Source: Ampelomyces quisqualis (lineage: Eukaryota > Ascomycota > Dothideomycetes > Pleosporales > Phaeosphaeriaceae). From it: a stretch of 64,000 nucleotides of DNA. The position numbers and the translations under genes are program-made. This document shows positions 21,122 through 32,527 of this stretch, piece by piece. The notes beneath the pieces are model-generated. The model saw nothing but the letters and a program-made list of their open reading frames with translations, was not told the DNA's origin and did no database searches. Numbering within the stretch: position 1 is the first letter of the stretch; the number at the start of each line of letters is the position of its first letter. The stretch spans positions 1,674,001 to 1,738,000 of the forward strand of contig JAGTXZ010000005.1 of assembly GCA_018398575.1 (NCBI GenBank), read 5' to 3'.

Positions 21122-23416
21122 GCATCTCACTCATACCGCACACGAATTACTCTCTTCCTCACCCTCTCTTCGCATTTCACGCGGCAACGGTCACTCGGTC
21201 TCTTTTCGCAGTTGCATTGATTTACGTCTCGATCTCATGGGCTTTCTTTACGGGCAAATCGGCGTTCGGCTGGATATGGATGTGCTCACTGAAGGGGTCA
21301 GTCCGTGACCATGTACTGTATATTTCTATGCTCGTGCTGCGACAGCTTGATCGGCCAAAGTCGATCGCGTCGTGTAAGCTCTGCCACTGAACACTGTAGG
21401 CAACAAAATAAGAATTGGACATTTTTATAAACACGCTAAGGTGCCTGTTGAAGTAAAGCATGTTGCAGCGATTCTATGTTGACAAGTCTGCGCGCGATCG
21501 CTAACTTTGAGGCCGTGCTTCACGCGACGCGACACTGTCGCGTCAAAGAGTAAGAATCTCCAAACACTTGGGTGGTTGGTCAGCCTCCTAGGCTCCATCA
21601 TCCTCCGCGTTACTGGCAGAGTTCCGCGAGTCAAGCCATTAACTCACCGGTACAGATAAGCTCAGGTGCTAGGTCGTCCATACTCCGGCTGAGAAGTGGT
21701 TGCAGCACAGCAGCAAGCCGATCAGCGTAACCAGGTGCTCTTCAGTTTCATAGGAAGCGATTGTCACCATACGCGCCAATACCGGACGTCGATCGAAGAC
21801 CACGGCCTTCGCACGAGCAACACAAGTCTTCGTGCAAAGCACCAGTATCCCAATAACCCACTCTCTAATGATATCACGTGCGCGGTGCATGTTGGGTGGG
21901 ATGCAAGGGGCGAAACGCGGGGTCCGGCATCGCACCAACGGCCCATGCAGCAACAGCGCCAATCCCTTCAGACATGATATCACCTTGAATTGACGACGAG
22001 ACTGAGCGACTCCATGCACGCCAAATCCTACTTGATATGCGGAGTACTCCGCACGCTACTCCGTACATACTGTGGCTTGCTAATTACAGATCGCACCGAC
22101 CCACCGTGACGTCATTCAGTCACCGCTCTTCACGGGAAGGGCCATCTGCTATACTGCAGGACCGACGGAAAGGCCGAAGAGGAATATCATGCTGCACAGC
22201 TTGTATTCTGCACCGTTACTGGTCATACAATATGTCGGTCCAAAGCTCTTTACGCGCTACAACTCCTCACATTGAGTGCGTTTTCATCTGATTTTTTTAC
22301 GTTGAGTTATCGTGTTAAAGCTTTGCGCCAAGATGATGTGTTGACGCAAAATGCACCGCCAAACACTCATGCAAGTGCTTATGTCATGCGCTATAGATAA
22401 TACATGCTCAGCGGACCATTGCAATTGGCTGTGATTGCGATAATCAGAGGCTGTACTGTGTACGCATACGATGCTCAGTGCCATGCAATAGACAGAGACA
22501 CGGCTATTGTATGAAATCTGCTTTATGTCTTACTGCTTCTTTTGTAGTGATTTAGCGTTACCAACACGTCTCGAATTCGTGTTATTGGCTGTTTCGACGG
22601 AACCGTCTGACATGAGAATACCGCGTTTATGTAAGATGCATACTCCTCCTACGGTAAATAGCGACGTGGAGGCAAGTGCAAGCTACTCTAGGAGAATGAG
22701 CATCCTTCCCGCGTGTATCTTGATCTCAGACGCGCTATCCGTTCGTGTAACGTATGGTAGCGCTGAGGCTAAGGCCAAGGCTGCGGTCAACCACAACAGG
22801 GTGAGGCAAATACGTCGAAGGTTATACCTGCGCGTTGTTACCCTCTCGTTTCCTATGGCTTCGATCTTCAAGATCAATGGGAAGAACACGCCGGGGGTAT
22901 ACAGCATACCCGCAGCGGAAAGAAGGCAAGTCATGATCCTAGATTAGAGTGATAGAGCAAGATCTAGCATTTTCGTTGATCTTGATGTGTCGATTGCGTT
23001 GTTGCAAGAGGTGTCGATAAGGTATTGCAGGAACATTCGCGGCTTGGTGCCGTCTGGCAGGTCGGACGGTGAGAAACGCGCGCAGCTAGTCATTTTGATT
23101 TGCGATTCAGACTGATGTCTTTGTGCAGATTATTGTTTTGGAGGGAAGAGAATAGGGCGTGAATAAAGGCGAGCGAAGTGTTCATCGAGCGACGGAGGTG
23201 GTGGTTAGGAAAGCGAATGGCTGACTGGGTGGATGCGAGGTGTGAAGCCTTGGTGTGCCTCAGAGGCACGGATGACTTACCCCGTGCCCGTGCACGCGGC
23301 GATCGCCGAACTTCAATTGATGCGACGTGCAGTTGGTAGTTCAGAAAGCACCCATGAGAGTAAGCCTAAAGAGTTAAGACGAGATATGCATCTACACATA
23401 AATGAAGGTAATGCAT
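21122..23416. other. Intergenic region, one possible decayed membrane gene
   Basis: About 2.3 kb. On the minus strand a frame at 22934-22683 encodes 83 residues with a hydrophobic helix (ICLTLLWLTAALALASALPYV) and stays protein-like beyond its stop. A short frame upstream starts at about 23090 (MTSCARFSP). These could be parts of a small or decayed membrane protein gene, but no splice model joins them. A CRE octamer lies at 22107-22114. The rest shows nothing. Confidence 0.35.
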
Positions 23417-25189
23417 CTACTTCGCTTGTAGCCACGCCAACAGGATGCCTCGTGCAGCATCCAAGGCCCTACAACCTTTCTCCGCTGATGCCTCAGCTGT
23501 AGATGCCTCCGCCGCCACAGAAATGGCAATGAATCTCGCCGCCGCCATTTCTCCATATTTCGCCGCAGTCACAGCTTGATCTGCAATCTGCCGTGCCTTC
23601 TCCGCCCCTGCCGCTACTGCAAGAGACTGTTTGAGTGACTCGGTCAAATTGACACTCAGCGCCACTACTGCAGAACTGGCAGCTTTTGCATTGGACTCCG
23701 CACGCGCACGTGCGACTCTGTCTTGACTCTGAGCGTTCTCGCAATCGCGCACTTTTGCCTGCGCAGCTTCGACTTTGATCAATACTTGAGCGACCGTCTC
23801 AGAAACTGCTTCTGCCTGCTCTCGGAGCTCCCTGGAGAGTATCTGTATCTGGCTTTCTTCCACTTCGTCATCGTCATTAGCGTCGTCGTCGTTGTCTGGG
23901 ACTTCATCTGGTTTTTCAGTATCCTCGACGTTGGTCGCTGCCTCCACTACCGCCTCAGTCTTACTTGTGATCTCGCGCGCGGTCTCCGTGATCTCGGCAA
24001 ATTTGGCCCAGGCAATGCTTCCGCACACGAAGAAGTCGGTGATGCGAGTTGTCGTGGCTTTTATAGAGTCGCGGCGTGCCATTGTCGCTGCTGTAAAAAG
24101 CTGTCTGTCGTACCCGGACACTTCTGCGGCAAACTTGTCGGTGGAGGACGCTGCAGTGTTGATGCGGGACATGTCTGTCGCTACTTGGTGTGTAATGGTG
24201 AGGAGCTGTTTGCGGTACTCAACGTATAGGTATATCCAAGCAGATACTGAGATGGCAACTAGACTGAGGCTTATGGTGGGCAGCAAAGTTGAACCAATGT
24301 TGTGAGAATAGGAAAAGACCCAGTAGAGAAATAGGGAAATCCCGACGAGCACGCGCCAGTCGAGGAGCTCACATTGCCGAGAAATATGATCAGCATATTC
24401 AAGATAGCCGAAGCGGGCTGGACCATGAAACTTTGTAGTCGGGACCATGTATCCAATGACAGCTATACCGGCAAGAAGAGCTATATGGAGCCATGGTTGT
24501 AAAGGCAGTTGAAGGCCGTGATAGATCGGGAGATATGTGACTAAAGCTGCCAGCAAACCAACTGCGAAGGCAGAACTCAGCAAGAGATCTGAGACAAGCT
24601 GATAAATATCAGAATACAGTAGACTCACACTTGAAGTATGGCTCCGCTCGTTTAGCCACCGCTTTAATCGCGGGTAGAGCTTTCCTAAACTCCGACAACT
24701 CGGGATTCTCGCCGGAAAAACTGATTTCAGGAAGTTTCAGATAGCCATACGCATAAGCAATGACTAAAGTAGCGACGAGTACAGGGCTATGGGAAGGGTC
24801 CAATTTCGTCCAATCCGGCCGGAAACCCAAAAATTGATATACGACTAGGCCCACGAGGAACAGACTTGCACCAGATCCTTTGGAAGCCGATGGGTTTGTG
24901 AAATCGCCGATCGGACTTGTATCGCGAAGCTTCAAGTAGTCATATGAATAAGCGACGAGCAGAGCGACAAAGAGTGCTGGATTCTCGGTCGGATTGAGGC
25001 TTTGAGGCTTGGGAAGATGGTGTAAGGCTAGTGCGCTGAGAAGGAAACCTACACCGCATTCATGTGAGCTACAATGCTGTGAAACTTCTCGTTTTCTAGG
25101 AACTTACCATATTTGTACGCCGCAACTAGTTTGGAAACCGCTCGAATGGAGAGGAAGATATCTTCCCAAAGTGGGCTGGGGGAGGTCAT
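23417..25189 (-). CDS. Multi-pass membrane protein with duplicated exon-encoded repeats
   Basis: Three exons, 25189..25108, 25048..24629 and 24588..23417, with both junctions in phase 1, give 557 residues. Eight hydrophobic helices form four hairpins in residues about 29-290. Hairpins 1 and 2 are clearly homologous: NPALFVALLVAYSYDYLKL (50-68) and SPVLVATLVIAYAYGYLKL (115-133). The amphipathic segment before each junction (AVSKLVAAYKYG and AVAKRAEPYFKY) is also repeated. The C-terminal half has an acidic linker (near 370) and a long Ala-rich coiled coil. I do not recognise any family. The second intron is only 40 nt. The gene is divergent from a HET-domain gene 719 bp away. Confidence 0.72.
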
Positions 25190-25908
25190 GGTGAACGAAA
25201 GATTCAGTAACAATTGAGACAGTAGATCCAGATTGCGTCAAGGTTGATGCGAGCATTGGCTGATTTCAAGGTAAGATATATTGTTGCGATCAAAGCCGTG
25301 ACAAAGTGCCCTCTCCCACTTCCTCATTCGGCGTCGGCGACCAGCAGTCCCGCGACGATGGCTATTGCCCACTTTTGACGCATGTCAGACTCGTAACTGC
25401 ACGTTCGTTCACCTTCGTACTCCCTCTCTTCCTCCATACAACTGCTTCCTCCATAGGTTGATATGATAACGTCTATGAGTATTCAGCTCCTTACTACCAC
25501 ACCACTTTTGCATCAACATGGCTAAGCGACTTCACGGGGGCAGATGCATGTCAGACCCGCGACTGCATATTGAATCACTTCTATACTGGCTCCCTCATTT
25601 CGAATAGCTACATTTGTTTGGCGAGTGGTTTGATGGGAAGTGAATCACCTTTTCAACTCTGCATCGGACGCCACCTGCCGCTTTCAAACATGACGGCCGC
25701 AGTTTCTCATGTCCAGCTGCATGATCGCTTCCGCAAATGGACACAACCAAAAAAGAGTTACGCGGCCCCAATTCCAGGGTTAGCGATTGGTTTTGAGCAG
25801 CAGCAGGAAATTACTATCGCCCTTGACTCGGATACTGCTTCTAGTTACACTTGAACATGTGAACACTCCGCCGTCTTCGAATCAACCTTCTCGCTAGTAC
25901 TCGATACC
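25190..25908. promoter_or_regulatory. Shared intergenic region between membrane-repeat gene and HET gene
   Basis: About 720 bp between two divergent starts. A short plus-strand frame at 25570-25854 has no domain and probably belongs to the leader or is chance. Co-regulation of the two flanking genes is possible but not shown. Confidence 0.4.
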
Positions 25909-28470
25909 ATGGTAAACAGTAATGTACTCTTCTCATTTCCAAAAAGTACCACTTTACCAGCTGATCCCTTGAATTATGATCTTATTTCAGGAGGAGAGAA
26001 TCGCATCGAGGGTGCGTTTCGTCTCATTGAAGTCAACAGTCTCATCAGCAACGTCACCCAGCCGGTGCTGAATCTTGTCGAGTTCTACGATACACGATTT
26101 GGATATAGTGCAAGCTTCAAGCTCTCCACTCTATCTACTTCGGGCTACACATACACAGCAATCAGCCATGTCTGGGACTCTGCTCCCGATGTCGAACATC
26201 AGATTAATGCCATGGACGACCTTGACCTGTTCGGGGTCGACTTCGATGCCCCGCATGGCGCCACTGGATTGCGATCCATCACTCTCAGTTGGACAGGCTT
26301 GATACAAATGGCATGTGCTGCAAGGAAGAAGGGTTCGGACTACCTCTGGCTGGACCTCTGCTGCATCGACCAACCTGACAGAGGCGACGACGAAATGGCC
26401 TATCAGATCTCCATAATGGCTGACATTTATCGGTACGCAAATAATGTCATTGTTATGGTCGGCGGAGCAGGCTGCGTTCAGCATGCCGATCAAGTTTCGC
26501 CCTGGATGGACAGAGCCTGGACACTTCAGGAAGCCATTCTCAACCCCAGGACTTTTGTATGCGTACTATGGCCAAATTTAAAGAAAAAGGTGATGTATAA
26601 GGGATCGTTCGCGTGGAGGTTCACAGAGGTGAACACAATGCTTCGACTACCTATCAATACCGACGCCTGCTGCCTCATATCTCTCAAAGATCTACTCGAC
26701 ATGTCTGATGCAGACCAGTTGCACTTGCTGTCCAACGGCTATCCATCTGTCAATGTTCTCGATGGAATGACGATCAGGGCCGGCAATGCACCAAGGCTGG
26801 CACTACGAGCAGCATTAGCTCCCTCTTCGCAAAAGCAGATACGATACACAGGCGTCTGGAGGAGCATGTTTATGCGAACATCAACTAAGGCTGTCGACGT
26901 GGTCTACAGCATCATGGGGATCTTTAACCTGAAGATCGACCCGTTCAAGAAGAACCGCGACCCCACTTTCATGTTCAACGACCTGATCCGGAAGACAGCC
27001 GCATCACCGAATATTGGCGCATGGGCTTGGTTGTCCATCGGTGGAGTTACCGGTAATGATATCCCGCCAGATCCGGCATCGGGAATAATTCCACGGTTTC
27101 CTCACGACGAATTGAATATTGCTGCGACGTCCAACAAGCCCCCAGAGATGGAATTCGCCGGCAGGTGGGAATGGGTTGGTCACCATGTTGATCGCTCCCC
27201 ATTCTACATCAAATCTACCGGTGGATACAATACAAATCACAACATCAATTTCATAACCCACTCGCAGCCGCACATCATGAACGCGACCATGATTCCCATC
27301 AACCAGAAGCCTACTTCCCCGACGACCAAGCGTGTTAACACTGTTGGTAGGAAAGGGGTGACAAGGAATAAATCTATGCTCAAGCTACTCTCTAAGACTG
27401 CAGAGTGTATCTATAGCGGCGATCTCATTGGTGAGTGGACAGGAGCTGGGAGTATACAGGCTGTTTTTGTTGGGACCGTCGGTGATATGAGAAAGAGCTC
27501 GTTCAAGATCGTCACAGCCACGCCTTTGACGGACTACACTGGCTGGAAGTATTTCCTCTTCTTCAAGTACAGGAGAAGCGAAAAGAGATGGTATGTAGTC
27601 GCAAATGGGGTCTGGAATGCACCGACATGGACACCTTCGCTAAGCAGTCGCGTAATCTTCAACGTGGGAAGATTTGCACAACACCGGTTCCGAAAATGGC
27701 CAGCCAATGACAGTGTTTGGGTAGACCAGAGATATCGGCGCTTTAGACATAGTTATGGTGTCGAAGCGTTGCATGAGTGGTTGTGTACTGACTCTGGGAA
27801 GAGGAAGATAGAGTGGATTGGATCCAAGGTGAGTGGTCCACAAATCATCGCGGGTTCAGTGACCGAGCAAACTTTCAGATGATTTGACTCGCAATAGAGA
27901 TCAAAGCCACCGTTGATAACAGCCAGCAATCAATGGTATGATTACGAGTTCTGTTACGACAAGATGAAGGAAGTGGTCTCTTCGGACAGCTCAGACGATG
28001 ACACCGATGGGGATAGTGAAGAGGATCATCAAGACAACGATCAAATCGCGAAAGACGATAATGCACCTCTCGATGCACTGCTCAAGAAAGGATACATTCA
28101 CCACCTGCGCGTCCTATCCTGCAATGTTAAGAGCAGTCGTGCCCCACATAGCAGCACCGTGAGCACACACAAAAAGATCATTCAGCAGGGTATCATGCCC
28201 ATGACCTACAGCTATGGAGGTTGGTCGAAAGCGGTTCACGTCAAGTTAAGCAAGTGCAATGTCGAGGGCCTCATGATCCCCAATCCGTGGGAAGGTTCCG
28301 GAACATTATTGAAGTATCAGGTGCGAATCTTGTTTGGCAACCGTGTCATGTATGTTCAAATGAGGTTGAAAGGGAAGACGGATCAAAGATTTTACAGTAT
28401 GTACTGCGTTCCCTACAAGGCTCCTGGGCAGACAACTCCAGTGCGCAATGAGGACAATCTTCTGACCTGA
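25909..28470 (+). CDS. HET (heterokaryon incompatibility) domain protein
   Basis: Two exons, 25909..27828 and 27898..28470, joined in phase 0 across a 69-nt intron (GTGAGT donor, CAATAG acceptor) give 830 residues. The HET domain spans about residues 80-215, with its usual blocks: YTAISHVWD, YLWLDLCCIDQ, MADIYRYANNVIVMVGG, and WMDRAWTLQEAIL. HET domains trigger regulated cell death after fusion of genetically different hyphae and resemble TIR-type immune domains. The region after 230 has no recognised domain. The second exon has an acidic Ser/Asp stretch (SSDSSDDDTDGDSEEDHQD) and a beta-rich C-terminus. A start at 25909 has acceptable context. The partner or sensor is unknown. Confidence 0.88.
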
Positions 28471-28663
28471 GAAAACGCCGACTCAATCGGCTTCTCACTT
28501 GTCACGGAGAATTCGAATGCGACAGTTCGCATGCTACTCCTTAAGTACTTTCGCAGTCGTTACAGCATAGTTATCCGCATCTGCATAAGTATCGACTTGT
28601 CCTCGTCCCCACGTGATGCGACCCTAGCCTTTTGCCCTCCGAAGGACATGACTACAATTTATC

Positions 28664-29920
28664 TCACACTTTCAGTACCACTCTTTGCGCTTTCTTCTTC
28701 TCCCAGTTGTCCCTCAGTTTCGCCAATAATTGTATCCTCTTCACGTCATCACCACTATCCCACCATTCTTGCTCGAGCGGGAACAAAGCACCAGGAAAGA
28801 ACTCGCTCAGAAGCGCCTTCCCGTGGCCCTTGTGTCCCATCTCCAGCTCCATAAGCGTAAACATGACCTTTTCCTCTACATAAATGTCAGGAACAGTATC
28901 GATACCATGATGTCCTGAGCCTGTAGTGACGGGCCTCCGCGCAAGCTCAATCGGCAATCCCAACGCGTCAGGCCTCCGCGGCATGCCCGCCACTACCAGA
29001 TTATGCAACATGCCCAGTCCGCCAACGGCAAGCAAGAACCATGTATGGAGATTGATGCCGGTACTTGAGATCAACAGCGCAATCCACCCAACTGCCAAAA
29101 CCACCACGTAAAACCTCGTACTTTGTAGACTTACGCTTCGTCCAGCCGCCAAAGCCTCCAAGTCCAGCCCATTCTCTGCACCCTGCACAATGATAACATG
29201 ATGGTACCCCTGCCCCAGCGTGAGCGCAATGCTCTTCTTACTCGTTCGCGTGGCAAACTTTTCGCGCTTCCACTGTGGCAGCGACGCCGAGGCATACGAC
29301 AGCAGTGTCCCAGCGCACGTGACGAGAAATATGGCCCAGTTCGCCTCTAGAATCCAAGGTATAGCGGCTACGACCAGCTGAACGATGGTCACGAGGACAC
29401 CGCTCCACCAGAGAAGGTCTTGCTTGGGGTTTCCGGGGGCGTGGTGCAAATTCCACTGATACACAGCGATGCAGAGGCCGTCTTGGCGCTTCTTAGGTGC
29501 TGCGCCGAAGAGGGAGCGGAGTATGGAAGTTGCAGCGTTGGGGGTATGACTGCGTTGCTCGCCTGACACCATGGACGCGGCACGAACATGGGCGTCCATC
29601 CAAAAATCGTAGTCCCGATACAGTCGCCCAAGCACCCAACTTGCGTTCTCGCGCACATAGCCGCTTTGCAGATTGAACACCCGGAGCGCGACTTCTGGCG
29701 CGCAGCGCATTAGTTTGTTGTCGCCGACTGCAGAGAGGAGTGCGGACACAGCGTACGCTGCCCAGCCGAAGGAGAAGGCGATGGGGGTGATGGGTGCACT
29801 GCCTGATAGGGCGGCGATGGAGAGGGTGATGACGTCGCCGCCGAGGATGAGCAGGATGGAAAAGATGTCGGATGGGGAACTCCATTGTGTCGAGTATTCT
29901 TGCGAGGCTGCGTCGGGCAT
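28664..29920 (-). CDS. Multi-pass membrane protein, fungal unknown family
   Basis: A single exon encodes 418 residues. At least six hydrophobic helices are visible: near 20-40 (IFSILLILGGDVITL), 45-65, 170-190 (VLVTIVQLVVAAIPWIL), 195-210, 270-285 and 290-310. Between helices 2 and 3 lies a soluble segment with an RxYRDYDFW motif. The C-terminus is soluble and charged, ending in a Lys-rich helix (DNWEKKKAQR). I know of similar multi-pass proteins of unknown function in filamentous ascomycetes but cannot name a family. The gene converges with the HET gene, with only 193 bp between stops. Confidence 0.75.
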   Translation of the reverse strand: MPDAASQEYSTQWSSPSDIFSILLILGGDVITLSIAALSGSAPITPIAFSFGWAAYAVSALLSAVGDNKLMRCAPEVALRVFNLQSGYVRENASWVLGRLYRDYDFWMDAHVRAASMVSGEQRSHTPNAATSILRSLFGAAPKKRQDGLCIAVYQWNLHHAPGNPKQDLLWWSGVLVTIVQLVVAAIPWILEANWAIFLVTCAGTLLSYASASLPQWKREKFATRTSKKSIALTLGQGYHHVIIVQGAENGLDLEALAAGRSVSLQSTRFYVVVLAVGWIALLISSTGINLHTWFLLAVGGLGMLHNLVVAGMPRRPDALGLPIELARRPVTTGSGHHGIDTVPDIYVEEKVMFTLMELEMGHKGHGKALLSEFFPGALFPLEQEWWDSGDDVKRIQLLAKLRDNWEKKKAQRVVLKV

Positions 29921-30999
29921 TGGGAACGATGGTTGCTGTGCGTCACTGGCGGAACGATGAAGGGAGTTTGGCCTGCGAGAACAGGCGATGCGGTAAGACA
30001 GGTGAATCTCGAGCAGCGGAAAGTGTTAGATGCGCGTATGCAGAGCTCATGCATGGGACCACGTTCGTTCAGCTGAGAATGCGAGGTCAGACGGTCTGAC
30101 ATATCGCACAACACAAAACTGCAGGGGTACCATTTGAGTATTGCGATATATCATGCATGGAGGCTCATCAAGGGAAACTGGGATACGAGACCTACCCGAC
30201 GCACGACTATCTTCCGTTGGTATTAGCCATGGAGTACATGTATAAAAGGATTCAGAAACTGATGGACGATCGCGTGAGCTTGGAAAGGAATACTTCTCGC
30301 CGACTGCGCACGAAGAAACGCATCGTCCGCTGGATGGGATGCAAAAGAAGTCTTTTCGATCGCCACTCGACATGGGAACAGATCAGGAATCAGTATACTT
30401 TGTGGGATGGGTCGCGTCCGATGCATACGAGTCTTGGTAGCGTGGTGTGCTGCAGAGGGAAGGCACGTTGCAGGCTGCCTGTAAGCCAAAACAGGACAGC
30501 GTATTCCTAGGCCTAGGCCTATCTCGCAAATGATTCAGTGCGCTCGGTGTGCGATCTTCTTCTGAATAGCATGGCATGTTGTCGAGGGATTTTCAAAAAG
30601 AAAGTGTAGGTAAGTCAAGTGCCATAAAAGGTAGCCAATCAGAGATGTATTCACAAAAGTAGCCAATCAGAGAAGTATTCACAAAAGTAGCCAATCAGAT
30701 AAATGCATTGTTCATGGATAACATGAACAGTAATAAATAGCTCTTGGACAACAGCATCAACCTCTTGAAGTTGTGCATTTATTGAACGCCACCCGACGCC
30801 GCCCTATGCAAGATGCAGGTAATGCAATTAATGCAAGTGAATGTACAGACCAGGTTCCGATCGTTCGTACTGATGAAAAGGGAGAAAGAAACACAGATTG
30901 GTTGCCCCCATAAGCCCTCCAACGCCTCTAATGTATGGTTTTCTATTCGTTTTCAGGAAAGGAAAGAGATCTCGACAGAGAGCAGACTCAACCCAGCCA
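29921..30999. other. Intergenic region carrying a CCAAT-box repeat
   Basis: About 1.1 kb. It carries the 28-bp repeat described separately. A plus-strand frame at 30157-30510 encodes 117 basic residues without a domain and is only weakly protein-like. The 5' part is the promoter of the multi-pass membrane gene. Confidence 0.45.
30632..30712. repeat. 28-bp tandem repeat carrying three CCAAT boxes
   Basis: Two full 28-bp units (30632-30659 and 30660-30687, differing at one base) and a third partial unit each begin with TAGCCAATCA. This puts three CCAATCA boxes exactly 28 bp apart. CCAAT followed by CA is the core bound by the fungal CCAAT-binding (Hap) complex. The array lies about 710 bp upstream of the membrane protein start at 29920 and downstream of the PRPP synthetase gene. 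Confidence 0.85.
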
Positions 31000-32527
31000 C
31001 TAGCTGTAGTCGAACAGCACGCTGATGCTCTCGCCGTGGTGGACACGTCGAATCGCCTCAGCAAACACATTGCCTACTTCAAGCACTTCCAGCTTCGGGC
31101 AGCGTGCCTTGTGATCAGCCTGGTCGACCGTGTTGGTCACGACGACCTTGTCGAGGGCGCTCGCGTTGATGCGATCGATTGCATCGCCGCTCAGAATACC
31201 GTGCGTAATGAGCGCGTACACTTGTGTCGCGCCTTCCTTCTTCAGCAGCTTCGCAGCGCGCGTGACCGTGTTGGAGGTATCCGCAAGATCGTCGACGAGT
31301 ATCGTGGTGCGATTCGCGACGTCTCCGACCAACATCATGGTCGCATTTTGTCGATCGTTGATCTGTGTAGGCCGTCGCTCCTTGTGGATGAGAGCAAAGG
31401 GCATGCCGAGCGCATCGGCAATTGCCGTCGCACGCTTGGCGCCACCAGCGTCTGGGCTGACCACAACGGCTTGCTGGTAGTCAGGGATGTTGAACTGGAT
31501 GTATTTTCGGAGCAGATGGCGGCCATACAAGTTGTCGACGGGGATGTCGAAGAAGCCCTGGTACTGGGGGTCTGTAGCTTGTCAGCATGTTTCACGGCGA
31601 GCAAGCACACATTGCGTACCATGGAGATCCATCGTGATGACGTGGTCGGCGCCGGCGCATGTGAGAAGATCTGCAATCAGCGTGCCTGCCTGAGCAACCC
31701 ACTGGCGATACCCAACCATGGGCTCGAAAGTGTATGGTTTTGTGGTCGACCTTCTTGGAATGCCATTGACTGCGGGTCCTCCGTTGGCGCCATGTGACTC
31801 TCCTGTGTCGCTGCGCTTGATGCCATTCGTCTTGACAGGCGTGCCATTCGTATGTGAATGGTGTCCCGGGTTGCGCTCGTCCATCTTCATCCGGCTGAGC
31901 TGGTTGTGCAGAGCATTGGCGCCATTGGCCATGCCTGCGCTTTCAGGCTGTCCGGGATGTGGGGTCTGCGGCCGAGAGTCGAAGGTGTATGTGCCCGTCC
32001 GCGAGCGCGAGCCGGAGACTTTGGAGAGTGGGGCGCCGGTCTTGTTGTAGGGTATATCGGACTGGCGGGAGTAGGGGAACAGGGGCAGGACGGCGGTGAT
32101 GCGCTTGGCGGAGGCAGTTCGGCATGCTGATATGGTGATGAGGAGTCTGGCAGACGGTCAGGTACTTCATACAACTCCACCGAGAGCATGGGCGTACTCC
32201 ATAAGGTGATCGTTCACTGCATGCGGCACATGGATTAGCCGGTTTTCCTTTCACGTGCGCCACTGGAGCAGTCGGAGCGGCGTACCTTTTCCTCCGCCAG
32301 ACTGGATGATGAAGACATCCTTTCCTCGGACGCTCTCTTCGATCTCGACCCGCGTCTCTCCGCCCTTGAACTTGTCAAGTAGCACTTTTGCGGGACCTAT
32401 GCCGAGGTGGTTGCATATGGTCCTGCGCGCTGGTCAGCAAGTCGTGGTCCTGCTCTCCCAGGGTCGCGCCATACTCGGTGAGCTGGGGGTGCGAGCTGCC
32501 CCCGAGGACAACGATGTTGCGCACCAT
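31000..32527 (-). CDS. Ribose-phosphate pyrophosphokinase (PRPP synthetase), insertion-bearing paralog
   Basis: Five exons: 32527..32475, 32422..32286, 32216..32198 (a 19-nt microexon), 32146..31620 and 31571..31000, giving 435 residues. The enzyme makes PRPP from ribose 5-phosphate and ATP for nucleotide, His and Trp synthesis. Conserved blocks are present: NIVVLGGSSHPQL, FKGGETRVEIEESVRG, NDHLMELLITISACRTAS, PLFPYSRQ, DHVITMDLHD, GFFDIPVDNLYGR, VVVSPDAGGAKRA, and ILVDDLADT. After FPYSRQ, the flexible loop of ordinary enzymes is replaced by about 100 extra, mostly polar residues. Fungal PRS families contain such insertion paralogs that work in hetero-oligomers, so this is probably one subunit of a complex. 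Confidence 0.92.

Noticed and set aside
32127..32180. PRPP synthetase intron with donor GTGGAG and acceptor TATCAG
   Set aside because: It also keeps the frame but deletes the conserved LLITIS helix; the donor GTACGC at 32197 with acceptor at 32147 restores the family sequence.
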